From NCBI GenBank assembly GCA_942491465.1, contig CALOBA010000036.1:39015-103014 (forward strand): a stretch of DNA of 64,000 bases, given 5' to 3'. Source of the stretch: CALOBA01 sp942491465 (GTDB taxonomy: Bacteria > Pseudomonadota > Gammaproteobacteria > Chromatiales > Chromatiaceae). Shown piece after piece: positions 54,196-62,899 of this stretch (positions within the stretch are counted from its first letter, which is position 1; each line of letters starts with the position of its first letter). Both the position numbers and the translations under genes were made by a program. The notes below the pieces were generated by a model, which was given only the letters and a program-made list of their open reading frames with translations, made no database searches and was not told the origin of the DNA.

Positions 54196-54579
54196 TCAGG
54201 CCGCCTCGGTGTCGTCAGGGCGCTCGTCGACGATCGCATCGTCGGCCTCGGCGGCTGCGGTTCGCCGGGCTGCAGCGACGCTGCGTCGGGCGTTGCCCCG
54301 CGGCGCATAGCCGGCCAACGCGCGCTCCTCTTCGGTCTCGCCGCCCCACACGCCGCTCTCGTGGTTGCGGCGACCGGCGGCGAGGCAGGGCTCTCGGACC
54401 GGGCACGATGCGCACAGGTGTTTCGCCTTGGCCTCACGGCGGGCGCGGGCCGAGGGGCGCTCGCCCCAGGGCTCGAAGAACAGGTGGCCCTGGTCGCGGC
54501 ATCGTGCGAAGTCGATCCACTCGCGGTCCTCGATCACCAGGATCAACGCCGCATCGGGAATCCGCGCGGCTGCGGTCAT
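54196..54579 (-). CDS. WhiB-family transcriptional regulator
   Basis: 127 residues. The four cluster cysteines are in DFARCRDQ and LCASCPVREPC, followed by the signature turn GVWGGETEEER and a basic C-terminus (RGNARRSVAAARR) for DNA contact. WhiB-like proteins hold a redox-sensitive 4Fe-4S cluster and occur only in actinobacteria and their phages. This is the strongest taxonomic marker in the second part of the window. I start at ATG 54579. Confidence 0.95.
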   Translation of the reverse strand: MTAAARIPDAALILVIEDREWIDFARCRDQGHLFFEPWGERPSARARREAKAKHLCASCPVREPCLAAGRRNHESGVWGGETEEERALAGYAPRGNARRSVAAARRTAAAEADDAIVDERPDDTEAA

Positions 54580-54709
54580 GGGTGGTCCCTTCCGGTTGCG
54601 TTGAGCACCACTGTGGACCGAGGCATCTTGATTCACGATGTCAAGCCAACGTGCCATCTGTCTCACAGAAGGAGTACTGCTGCGTGCGCCATGCGCGATG
54701 ATCGGGGGC

Positions 54710-55150
54710 ATGGACTGGTCGACGTCATGGTCTCGTCTGCTCGCCGAGGCCCCCGAACTCGCCGAGACGGTGCGTGCGCGGTTCGCCGCGAACCGCCATC
54801 ACGTTCTGGGGACCGTGCGGACCAACGGTGCGCCGCGCCTCAGCGGCACCGAGGTCGACCTCACCGACGGCGGGATCCGCCTCGGCATGATGGACGACGC
54901 CCACAAGCGCGTCGACATCGCCCGCGACGCCCGTGTCGAGATCCACTCGGCGCCCCTCGACGCCGACCTGGCCGAGGCCGATGTGAAGGTCGGCGGCCAT
55001 CTCGAACACCTCGGTGCCGTCGCCGAGATCGGCGGCGACTGGTTCGGGCTGGTGCTCACCCATGCCAGCGCAGTGCGCGTCGACGGCGACGAGCTGGTGT
55101 TCGACACCTGGGACCACGAACGGGGCGCACGGCAACGTCGCCGCCGCTGA
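54710..55150 (+). CDS. PNPOx-fold (flavin/F420-binding) protein
   Basis: 146 residues from ATG 54710 (MDWSTSWSRLLAEAPELAET). ANRHHVLGTVRTNGAPRLSG, GIRLGMMDDAHKRVDIARDA and RVEIHSAP have the split-barrel pyridoxamine-phosphate-oxidase pattern. Actinobacterial members often bind F420 or FMN; the cofactor and substrate are unknown here. It is divergent from whiB and convergent with the PH-protein gene, seven bases away. Confidence 0.78.
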   Translation: MDWSTSWSRLLAEAPELAETVRARFAANRHHVLGTVRTNGAPRLSGTEVDLTDGGIRLGMMDDAHKRVDIARDARVEIHSAPLDADLAEADVKVGGHLEHLGAVAEIGGDWFGLVLTHASAVRVDGDELVFDTWDHERGARQRRRR

Positions 55151-55156
55151 CGCCGG

Positions 55157-56656
55157 TCAGTTCGGCGTCGCGTCTCTGGTGCCGGTAACGACGCCACCGG
55201 CACCAGCGGTGTCGACAGCATCCGGCGCACCCGGTGCCAGCCACTCGTCGGTGGCGATGACGCGCTCGGCCCTGGCCCGTACGGTCTGATTCTCCAGCAA
55301 CTCGATGACCACGGCCTCGCGCAGGTGCTCGACGCGGGGCTGAATCGGTCCGGGCGTCGAGTGCAACGCGAAGGTCGCGAGGCCGAGCCGCCGTTGCACC
55401 GGACCTCGACGAACCGCCGAGCTCTGCGTCCGGGCGTGGGGCACCACGTCGAGGCGTCGATGCAGTCGTCCGCCCCGCAGGACCAACACCGACGGATCGA
55501 CGCGGAAGCCGTGGCGCCGCCAGGCGATCGGATCGACCCAACGAGCAGCGGAGGGCGCAGCGACGAACCCATCGTTGCCGCCGGTGCCGACCAGGGCGTG
55601 GTCGTCGATGACCACCTGTGCAATGACGAACGACAGCACCGCGCAGGCGTCGGCGCTCGTCCCCACGGGCAACAGGGTCGTGTCCTGGCGGCCCTGCTCG
55701 CCGGTACGCGCGCCGTAGCCCGCGATGTTGACCTCGACCCGCCACCATCGCATCGGGCGCCACAGCAACGGCTGGCTGAGGCGCACCGCCTGGACACGCC
55801 CCGGCGGCACGGTCTGAGTCCGCTGCTCGAGCAGGCCCCGGCGGATCCGGACCCCGTCGGCCGCCGCCGCCACCCGGAACTCGAACTGGCGCGAGAACGT
55901 GGCCCACGCCGAGGCCCCGATCACCACCGCCACCAGGATCACCGACACCAGCGACCGGATCTCGCCGGTCACCACGACGATGACGCCCACGGCGATCATC
56001 AGCGCCAGCGCCGGGATCGCGAACGACAGCAGGATCGAGGCCAGGAGTCGAGTCGTCGGGACCTCGACCACCGCATGGTCCGGCGCCTGGCCCACCTGCG
56101 GAGGTGCCGATCCCTCGGACCCCAGCCCCGACGCAACCGCCAGGAGATGGTCGCGCAGGTCGAGAGCCTCAGCGCGTGTGAGGTAGGCGATGTCGACCCG
56201 CGAGTCGCTCCCTCCGGCGACCTCGAGGGTGAGCTTCGCCAGGCCGACCATGCGTGCCAGGAGCGGTTCGGTGAGATCCACGGCCTGCAGCCGATCGAGG
56301 GGCGCTCGGCGTTGGTGGCGGAAGACCACGCCGTGTTCGAACTCCAACGCCCCCGCAGCGAGCCGGTAGCGGGTCCGACGCCACGACAGCCAGGCACCTG
56401 CAGCCACCAGGGCGACGATGGCCACGGTCATCGCCGAGCCGATGGCGCGGTTCTCCCGTAACAGGGTCGAGAAGCCGCCGTCGCCCCCGAATGCCAGCGA
56501 CTCGCCGAAGTCCTGTCCGACGAACAGGATGCCGACGACGATGATCTGCCACGACCGCAGCAGGGGGCTCACCGGGTGGACCCGGGTCCAGTCCGAGGCG
56601 TGCGCAGGCTCGCTCGCCGGAGCCTCGCCGTCGGTGGAGGGAGGCTCGACGGTCAC
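55157..56656 (-). CDS. bPH2-domain membrane protein, YdbT-like
   Basis: About 499 residues from a GTG at 56656 that overlaps the preceding gene's stop (GTGA). Several pairs of membrane helices (WQIIVVGILFVGQDF, MTVAIVALVAAGAWL, SLVSVILVAVVIGASAWATF) alternate with three bacterial PH-like modules, for example LEFEHGVVFRHQRRAPLDRLQAVDL in two parts and VRIRRGLLEQRTQTVPPGRV. Function unknown. It pairs with the smaller YdbS-like protein directly upstream, the standard arrangement of this family. Confidence 0.85.
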   Translation of the reverse strand: MTVEPPSTDGEAPASEPAHASDWTRVHPVSPLLRSWQIIVVGILFVGQDFGESLAFGGDGGFSTLLRENRAIGSAMTVAIVALVAAGAWLSWRRTRYRLAAGALEFEHGVVFRHQRRAPLDRLQAVDLTEPLLARMVGLAKLTLEVAGGSDSRVDIAYLTRAEALDLRDHLLAVASGLGSEGSAPPQVGQAPDHAVVEVPTTRLLASILLSFAIPALALMIAVGVIVVVTGEIRSLVSVILVAVVIGASAWATFSRQFEFRVAAAADGVRIRRGLLEQRTQTVPPGRVQAVRLSQPLLWRPMRWWRVEVNIAGYGARTGEQGRQDTTLLPVGTSADACAVLSFVIAQVVIDDHALVGTGGNDGFVAAPSAARWVDPIAWRRHGFRVDPSVLVLRGGRLHRRLDVVPHARTQSSAVRRGPVQRRLGLATFALHSTPGPIQPRVEHLREAVVIELLENQTVRARAERVIATDEWLAPGAPDAVDTAGAGGVVTGTRDATPN

Positions 56657-57216
56657 AGTCCGGCGAGCTGGGAGCGGCCGCGCTCGGTCAGCTGATCCCG
56701 GAGTCGGCTCGCCTCGGCGGCGGGAAGACCCGGGATGGCGGCATCGGTACCGGCCGACGCGGTATGGAGTTGCAGCCGGGCGATGCCGAGACGCCGGTCG
56801 ATCGGGCCCGCGTGCACGTCGACGTACTGCAGACGGGCGTAGGGGACGACGACGACCGCTTGCCACAGCACGCCACGGCGCACCAGGAACTCCTCGGGGC
56901 GCTCGGCATACCCGATGGCCCGGACCTGGCGACCGATGACGATCCAGGCCCACCCGAACCCGATGGCGGCGGCGCCGGCCACGAACCACGGCCACCGCTG
57001 CCCGCCCAACACTGCGGCGGCGATTGCCAGGAGGGCGACGAGCCCGAACCCGACGGCGGCGCCCGCACGACGCGCCAGAGCAAGCTTCGGCGACACGGCG
57101 GTCCACTCGACATCGAGGGCATCGAAGGGGTCGGCGGGCACCGGCTCAGCATTGCACGGGTCGGAGCTGGATCGGCCGTCATGGGTGCCGGGTGGTCTGG
57201 CCTCGTCGTCGGTCAA
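56653..57216 (-). CDS. bPH2-domain membrane protein, YdbS-like
   Basis: 187 residues. Two membrane helices (VGFGLVALLAIAAAVLG, WFVAGAAAIGFGWAWIVIG) precede a bacterial PH domain: EEFLVRRGVLWQAVVVVPYA, RLQYVDVHAGPIDRRLG. Partner of the YdbT-like protein. Its ATG overlaps the stop of the dihydropyrimidinase gene by four bases. Confidence 0.88.
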   Translation of the reverse strand: MTDDEARPPGTHDGRSSSDPCNAEPVPADPFDALDVEWTAVSPKLALARRAGAAVGFGLVALLAIAAAVLGGQRWPWFVAGAAAIGFGWAWIVIGRQVRAIGYAERPEEFLVRRGVLWQAVVVVPYARLQYVDVHAGPIDRRLGIARLQLHTASAGTDAAIPGLPAAEASRLRDQLTERGRSQLAGL

Positions 57217-58625
57217 CGCAGCGGCGTCGGCAACCCTCGCTCGAGGTAGGCGCCGTGGCCCGGCCGGCCCACATAGGTCCGATCGGCGACGACGAACGAT
57301 CCTCGGCTCATCACGCTGCGGGCCTGGCCGGTGACGGTGCGACCCTCCCAGACGGAGTTGTCGATGGCCATGTGGTGGGTGTCGACGCCGAGGGTGTGGG
57401 TGACCGTCGGGTCATAGATCACCAGGTCGGCGTCGGCGCCGGGAGCGATGACGCCCTTGCGGCCGGCGAGGCCGAACAGACCTGCCGGGGTGGTGGCGCA
57501 CACGTCGACCCAGCGCTCGAGGGTGATCTCGCCGGTCACCACGCCCTGGTGGAGCAGGTCCATGCGGTGTTCGATGGTGCCGAGGCCGTTGGGGACGTCA
57601 CGGAAGTCGTCGACGCCGAGGAGCTTCTCGGCGTCACAGAACGGGCAGTGATCGGTCGAGACCACCGACAGATCGTCGGTGCGCAGGCCCGTCCACAGCG
57701 TGTCCTGATGGCCGTCGGCGCGGGTCCGCAGCGGTGGCGAACAGATGTGGCGCAGGCCGTCGATGCCGGGCTGGTCGAGGTGCTCTTCGAGGCTCAGGTA
57801 CAGATACTGCGGGCAGGTCTCGGCGAAGACGTTGCGGCCCCGGTCTCGGGCGGCGACGACCTCGGCCAAGGCGTCGGCGGCCGACAGATGCACGATGTAG
57901 AGCGGCGCCCCGGCGACGCCGGCCAGGGCGATGGCGCGGTGGGTGGCCTCGCCCTCGAGTTCTGCGGGGCGGGTGCGGCCGTGCCACACGGACCCGAGGC
58001 GTCCGCCCTCGGCGGCCTGGGCACGCAGCACGTCGATGGCGATGCCGTTCTCGGCGTGCATCATCACCAGTGCGCCGGTGTCGGCGGCGACCTGCATGGC
58101 CCGCAGGATCTGGCCGTCGTCGGAGTACCAGGCACCGGGGTAGGCCATGAACAGCTTGACGCTGCTGATGCCCTCGTCGATCGCGGCACGCAGCTCCTTC
58201 AGCGAGTCGTCGTGGACGTCGCCCATCGAGATGTGGAAGCCGTAGTCGATGGCGCAGCGGCCGGCGGCCTCGGCATGGCGTTCGTCGATGGCGTCGCGGA
58301 CCCGGGTGCCGTGGAGCTGACCGGCGAAGTCGACGATGGTGGTGGTGCCGCCCCACGCCGCGGCAGCGGTGCCGGTCTCGAAGTCGTCGCTCGAGGTGGC
58401 CTGGGGCGACATCGGCAACTGGAGATGGACGTGGACGTCCACGCCGCCGGGCACGACGTAACAGCCCGTGGCATCGACGATCTCGGCGTCGCTGCGCCGC
58501 AGGCTGGCGGCGACGTCGCTGTCAGGGGAGACGATGGCGGCGATGCGCTCGCCCTCGACGACGACGTCGGCGGCCGTGGCGCCGGTCGCGTTGACGACCG
58601 TGCCGTTCGCGATGACCGTGCTCAT
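57213..58625 (-). CDS. hydA: Dihydropyrimidinase / D-hydantoinase
   Basis: 470 residues from ATG 58625. Metal ligands and motifs of the hydantoinase family are present: VPGGVDVHVHLQLPM, SVKLFMAYPGAWYSDDG with the Lys that is carbamylated, MMHAENG, YIVHLSAADAL, and VVSTDHCPF. It opens dihydrouracil, dihydrothymine or hydantoin rings. It is coupled by 4-bp overlaps to a creatininase-family gene upstream and a PH-protein gene downstream. Creatininase and hydantoinase together suit breakdown of cyclic amides. Confidence 0.93.
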   Translation of the reverse strand: MSTVIANGTVVNATGATAADVVVEGERIAAIVSPDSDVAASLRRSDAEIVDATGCYVVPGGVDVHVHLQLPMSPQATSSDDFETGTAAAAWGGTTTIVDFAGQLHGTRVRDAIDERHAEAAGRCAIDYGFHISMGDVHDDSLKELRAAIDEGISSVKLFMAYPGAWYSDDGQILRAMQVAADTGALVMMHAENGIAIDVLRAQAAEGGRLGSVWHGRTRPAELEGEATHRAIALAGVAGAPLYIVHLSAADALAEVVAARDRGRNVFAETCPQYLYLSLEEHLDQPGIDGLRHICSPPLRTRADGHQDTLWTGLRTDDLSVVSTDHCPFCDAEKLLGVDDFRDVPNGLGTIEHRMDLLHQGVVTGEITLERWVDVCATTPAGLFGLAGRKGVIAPGADADLVIYDPTVTHTLGVDTHHMAIDNSVWEGRTVTGQARSVMSRGSFVVADRTYVGRPGHGAYLERGLPTPLR

Positions 58626-59392
58626 CGGCCGAACTCGAACGTCGCGATCTCGGCCATGGCGTCGGCCAGGGTGTCGACCGAGGCGTCGAACAAGGTCTTG
58701 CCGAGTGTGGCGTTGGCGCCGGTGGCGTCGCCGATCACGCCGGCGGGGTCGAAGTCGTTCGACAGCCAGCCGAACGACACCGACCCGCCGAACCTGACGT
58801 GGGTGTTGTCGGCCAGGTGCTCGGGCACCCAGCGGGCAGCCTTTGTCATGTCGACCAGATCGGGCCGTAGGTGCATGAACACCGAGGTCTCGTCGCGGCC
58901 GCCGTGGATACCCATGCCCAGCTCCTCGGCGGTCGACGATCCGCCATAGGCGGGAGGCAGCGCCGAATGCGCCAGGAAGGTCTGCAGCCCGAACTCGAGG
59001 CGCAGCTCGCGCAGCGCCGTGTTGAGCAGGGTGGTGTTGCCGCCATGGCTGTTGAGGAGCACGAGCTTGGTGGCCGCGGTCGTGGCGACCGAGCGGCCGA
59101 TGTCGCGCAGCACCGCCATCATCGTGTCGGCCGACAGCCACAGGGTCCCCGGGGACCAGGCATGCTCGTTGGACTTCGAGATCGACAACGTCGGGAGCTG
59201 CCACACATCGAGTTCGTCACCCCCGCGGTCGACCAGGGCGGTCGCGGTCTCGTGGGCGATGACGTGGTCGACCGACAACGGCAGGTGCGGGCCGTGCTGT
59301 TCGACGGCACCGATCGGCAGCACCAGCACCGACGACGGCGTGATCGCCTCGGCGATGTCCGGCCCGGCCAGGTCTTCGTAGCGACGACTCAT
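58622..59392 (-). CDS. Creatininase-family amidohydrolase
   Basis: 256 residues. VLPIGAVEQHGPHLPLSVDH and LVLLNSHGGNTTLLNTALRE are the two metal-binding signatures of the creatininase superfamily; IHGGRDETSVFMHLRPDLVD provides a further Glu. Members hydrolyse creatinine or related cyclic amides, or FAPy-type intermediates. Its stop overlaps the hydantoinase start by four bases, so the two enzymes are made together. Confidence 0.92.
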   Translation of the reverse strand: MSRRYEDLAGPDIAEAITPSSVLVLPIGAVEQHGPHLPLSVDHVIAHETATALVDRGGDELDVWQLPTLSISKSNEHAWSPGTLWLSADTMMAVLRDIGRSVATTAATKLVLLNSHGGNTTLLNTALRELRLEFGLQTFLAHSALPPAYGGSSTAEELGMGIHGGRDETSVFMHLRPDLVDMTKAARWVPEHLADNTHVRFGGSVSFGWLSNDFDPAGVIGDATGANATLGKTLFDASVDTLADAMAEIATFEFGR

Positions 59393-59476
59393 GGTGGGCC
59401 AGGCTACTGGCGGCGCCCGTCGAGAATTCTCTCGGCTCGTAGGCCTTGACGGCGGGCGGCCATCAGGCTGGTTCGT

Positions 59477-60934
59477 TCAGCCGGCGAAGGAGATGGGGAT
59501 CCGGATGGTGGCATCGGGGTCGGGGAGCCCGGCGTCGTTGACGACGATCACGCAGTCGTCGGTGGAGGCATCGCAGGTGCCGGTACCGACCGGGCCGACG
59601 ATGATCTCGAGCTCGAGCGAGCCGTCGCCGGTCGGGTTGGGCTGGAGGATCTTGCCGCCGGCGATCTCACAGACCTCGTTGCCACCGGTCCCGCCCTCGG
59701 AACACTGCACGACGTTCACGACCTGGCCGGGCAGGAACCCTTCCCAGGTGACGGTCACCGTCTGGCCGTCGACGAGGTCCATGGCGGGTTGGACCGAGAC
59801 CTGGCGGTCGAGGTCCTCGTCGGCGGATTCGACGCGTACGTCGGTCCCGCCCTCGGAGGCGAAGATCAGCTCGGCTGCCGCAGCGGCGCGGGGCTCGGCG
59901 AGCCGAGCGCCGGCGTCGGCATCGCCGTCGAGCACGAACGCGGCGAAGTCGACGATGGTGTCGACCACGTCGTCGAAGAAGGGACTGTCGGGCCGGGTGA
60001 AACTGCTGTGGTCGCCTCCGCCCAGGGTCAGCAGGCCCTTTACGGCGGTCAGTTCGTTGAACGTGCCGACCGATGCCTCGTAGGGGATCAGGGCATCGTC
60101 GGTGCCGTGGACGAACAGCATGGGGACCACGTCGTCGAAGTCGTAGTCGCCGCCGAGCGGTGCCGGTGTCCCGGCGATGGGGATCGCAGCGTCGATGCGG
60201 TCGTCGCGACAACAGCTGTTGGCTACCAGACCGTAGGTCGTGATGGCGCCGTTGGAATGGCCGGCCGCGACGATGCGCTCGGTGTCGACGAGCCCTTCGA
60301 GCTCCCAGTCGGGATCGTCGGCGAGATCGGTGATGGAGTCGATCAGGAAGCTGATGTCGCCCGGTTGGTTGTCGTTGTCACGGGCATCGGGACCCCCGCG
60401 ATTCGATGCGCCGGTACGGGGGAATTCGGGAGCCACGACCACGTGGCCCGCGTCGGCCAGCGCGGCGATGAGAGGGAAGTAGCCCTCGGGCGTTGAGTAC
60501 AGGCCGTGCGCGAACAGCACGAGCGGGTACGGCGACGCAGGTACGGCCCCAGGATCGGCATCGGGGGGATACGCGATGAGGGTTCGCAGGCTGCGGCTGT
60601 CACTGCCTGGGTCGGAGAAGCTCGCCGGCGTGGCCCGGCTGTCGTCGACGAAGGTGACCTCGAGGAGTCCGACATCGGGCACAGTGACCTCGCCGCCCTC
60701 GGGGCTGGTGTCGGCATCGGCGTCATCGGGGTCGGACTCGCCGTCGACTGCGGCAGTCTCGTCCGCACTGGTGTCGTCTGCGGCCTCGACGTCTGGTGGG
60801 GCCTCGGCCGCCTCCGCAACGGCCGTGGCAGCCGGTTGCTCGGCGGCTGACGAGTCGTCGTCCCCGCAGGCCCCGAGCACGAGCATGAGCGCCATCGCCG
60901 CAGCGCAGGAGATGATCGTCGGTGGTCGGTTCAT
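59477..60934 (-). CDS. Lipoprotein alpha/beta hydrolase with neocarzinostatin-like C-terminal domain
   Basis: About 485 residues from ATG 60934. The signal ends in lipobox LGAC and is followed by an acidic linker. The hydrolase part has YPLVLFAHGLYSTPEGYFPL, the nucleophile elbow IVAAGHSNGAITTYG, MLFVHGTDDALIPYE and a candidate His in GGGDHSSF. The last 110 residues (VTWEGFLPGQVVNVVQCSEG, CEIAGGKILQ, CVIVVNDAGLPDPDATIRI) resemble the neocarzinostatin/macromomycin fold found in many actinobacterial exported proteins. Substrate unknown; esters or polyesters are possible. Confidence 0.85.
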   Translation of the reverse strand: MNRPPTIISCAAAMALMLVLGACGDDDSSAAEQPAATAVAEAAEAPPDVEAADDTSADETAAVDGESDPDDADADTSPEGGEVTVPDVGLLEVTFVDDSRATPASFSDPGSDSRSLRTLIAYPPDADPGAVPASPYPLVLFAHGLYSTPEGYFPLIAALADAGHVVVAPEFPRTGASNRGGPDARDNDNQPGDISFLIDSITDLADDPDWELEGLVDTERIVAAGHSNGAITTYGLVANSCCRDDRIDAAIPIAGTPAPLGGDYDFDDVVPMLFVHGTDDALIPYEASVGTFNELTAVKGLLTLGGGDHSSFTRPDSPFFDDVVDTIVDFAAFVLDGDADAGARLAEPRAAAAAELIFASEGGTDVRVESADEDLDRQVSVQPAMDLVDGQTVTVTWEGFLPGQVVNVVQCSEGGTGGNEVCEIAGGKILQPNPTGDGSLELEIIVGPVGTGTCDASTDDCVIVVNDAGLPDPDATIRIPISFAG

Positions 60935-61027
60935 GTCGCTCCAGAACTGCGTCGGAGGGCAGCGAGGCTGTGAAGGACCCCCGTGGTTCGCCGCCACTTG
61001 CTCGCCCACCCGGTCTACCTCATCGGT

Positions 61028-61441
61028 TCACCCTGAGCCGCGCAGTTGCTCGAGGCAGGCAATCGCGTCGTCGGCTCGGTCGGCTGGGACGAGGATGTGG
61101 TCGTGGTAGAAGCCTGCGAGCACATTGCAGGCGATGCCCTCGGCGGTGAGTGCAGTCGAGACGGCTGCGGTGAGGCCGACGGCCTCGAGGGCGCTGTGGA
61201 CGTCGAGGGTCAGCCAAGCGGCCTCGAAATCGGAGGCCCAGCCCTCGGCTCGGGCCCGTTCGGCGGTGACGACCGCGGTCGTGCCCTCGGCCTCGGTGAT
61301 CAGGGCCTCGACGCCGTCGCCGAGCGCGACGGCCGACGCGGACGGCGTGCCGTCGACCTGCACGAACACGTAGACCCCCGGGCGGCGGGTGATGCCGAGC
61401 CCGGCCAGCATCGTGGCCAGATCGGTTGCACCGCCGCTCAC
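61028..61441 (-). CDS. ACT-domain protein
   Basis: 137 residues from GTG 61441. RPGVYVFVQVDGTPSASAVA, EAAWLTLDVHSALEAVGLTA and TALTAEGIACNVLAGFYHDH then ILVPADRADDAIACLEQL fit a stand-alone double ACT domain of the aspartokinase type. It starts two bases after the stop of the amidohydrolase gene and is probably co-translated with it. Such domains usually sense amino acids; the ligand is unknown. Confidence 0.82.
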   Translation of the reverse strand: MSGGATDLATMLAGLGITRRPGVYVFVQVDGTPSASAVALGDGVEALITEAEGTTAVVTAERARAEGWASDFEAAWLTLDVHSALEAVGLTAAVSTALTAEGIACNVLAGFYHDHILVPADRADDAIACLEQLRGSG

Positions 61442-61443
61442 GC

Positions 61444-62739
61444 TCAGTCCCAGAGCCGGGAGGCCCGGCCTGCGAGCGTTCGCCGGGCCGCAGCCATGTC
61501 GACGCCGGTCAGCTCGCCGTCGGTGACCACCGGACTCCCGGCCACCAGCAGGTGCCGCACTCTGCGGTCGCTGCCCATCACCAGTGCGGTGACCGGATCG
61601 GCGATGTCGCCGAGGTCGTCGCCGGGCCACACCGCCAGGTCCGCGGCGGCGCCGACCTCGAGGCGACCGATGTCGCTGCGCCCCAGACAGGCTGCGCCGC
61701 CGGCAGTTGCCAGCGCCAAGGTGTCAGCGGGCATCAGGGCATCGGGCTCCATGGTTCGCAGCCGTGCGGTGTAGAGCGCTTGGCGGAGCTCGCCGAAGAG
61801 CCCGCCGACCTCGTTGCTGGCGGCGCCATCGACCCCGAGTCCCACCGGGGCACCGGCCGCACGTAAGTCGGTGACCCGGCACATGCCGGCGGCGAGGCGG
61901 GCGTTGGACGACGGACAGTGCGCGACACCCGTGCCCGCGGCGCCGAGGGCTGCGATCTCGTGGTCGTCGAAGTGGACGCCGTGGGCCATCCACACGTCGT
62001 CGCCGATCCAACCCCACTCGGCCATCTGCTCGACGGGGCGACGTCCGAAACGTTCGAGGCAGTGGTCCTGCTCGTCGATGGTCTCGCAGAGATGGGTGTG
62101 CAGGCGCAGGCCATGGCGGCGGGCCAGCTCGGCGGATTCGACCATGAGCTCGCCGGTGACCGAGAACGGGCTGCACGGTGCGACCACCACCGACACCATG
62201 TCGCCGTCGTGGTGGTCGGCGATGAGGCGCTCGGTCGAGGCCAGGATGGCGTCGCGTTCCTCGACGACGTGGTCGGGCGGCAGACCGCCGTCCTTCTCGC
62301 CCAGATCCATCGACCCGCGGCTCAGATGGAGCCGGACCCCGATGGCGCCTGCGGCCTCGACGATGGCATCGAACACGCTGTCGTCACCACGGGGCACCAC
62401 GTAGTGATGATCGAACGCCGTGGTGCAGCCCGTCAGGGCCAGCTGGCCGAGCCCGACCGTGGCTGCGGCATGGACGTCGGCGGCATCGAGGCGACCCCAC
62501 ACCGGATACAGCGTGGTGAGCCAGTCGAACAGATTGCAGCCGACGGCTCGACCCCGGGTCATCCACTGATAGAGGTGGTGGTGGGTGTTGATGAACCCTG
62601 CGGTGACGATGTCGCCGTCGATGTCGATCACCGTGTCGCCCGCCTCGGCAGCGATGTCGCCGATGGCGACGATCACCCCGTCGGCCACGGCGATGTCACC
62701 GGGGTGGCGAGCCCCACGAAGGACCAGGCGGTTGCTCAC
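61444..62739 (-). CDS. Amidohydrolase, 8-oxoguanine deaminase-like
   Basis: 431 residues. TAGFINTHHHLYQWMTRG, LFDWLTTLYPVW, LRLHTHLCETIDEQDHCLER, DDVWMAHGVHF, VAHCPSSNARLAAGMC and GLGVDGAASNE match the AtzB/TrzA subgroup that includes 8-oxoguanine deaminases; the Zn ligands (HxH, later H, H, D) are in place. It probably deaminates an oxidised or substituted purine or pteridine. The neighbouring creatininase and dihydropyrimidinase support a nucleobase-catabolism theme. Confidence 0.88.
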   Translation of the reverse strand: MSNRLVLRGARHPGDIAVADGVIVAIGDIAAEAGDTVIDIDGDIVTAGFINTHHHLYQWMTRGRAVGCNLFDWLTTLYPVWGRLDAADVHAAATVGLGQLALTGCTTAFDHHYVVPRGDDSVFDAIVEAAGAIGVRLHLSRGSMDLGEKDGGLPPDHVVEERDAILASTERLIADHHDGDMVSVVVAPCSPFSVTGELMVESAELARRHGLRLHTHLCETIDEQDHCLERFGRRPVEQMAEWGWIGDDVWMAHGVHFDDHEIAALGAAGTGVAHCPSSNARLAAGMCRVTDLRAAGAPVGLGVDGAASNEVGGLFGELRQALYTARLRTMEPDALMPADTLALATAGGAACLGRSDIGRLEVGAAADLAVWPGDDLGDIADPVTALVMGSDRRVRHLLVAGSPVVTDGELTGVDMAAARRTLAGRASRLWD

Positions 62740-62899
62740 GTCGTCGCCCCCGTGGCCGGGGGGCCGGACTGCGTTGGCGCGGTACGGGTGCCGTCGGCCC
62801 TCGATTCCCTCATGGGCGGTGAGTGTAGGTTGCGGGTCGACGCGGCGACGTGGCGACCATCGCCGCCGGGCCCGCCGACCAGCTGTTCAACAAGGCGCC

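Noticed and set aside
57024..58949. A 641-codon plus-strand frame antisense to the dihydropyrimidinase
   Set aside because: Shadow frame; the minus-strand enzyme has all metal-binding motifs.
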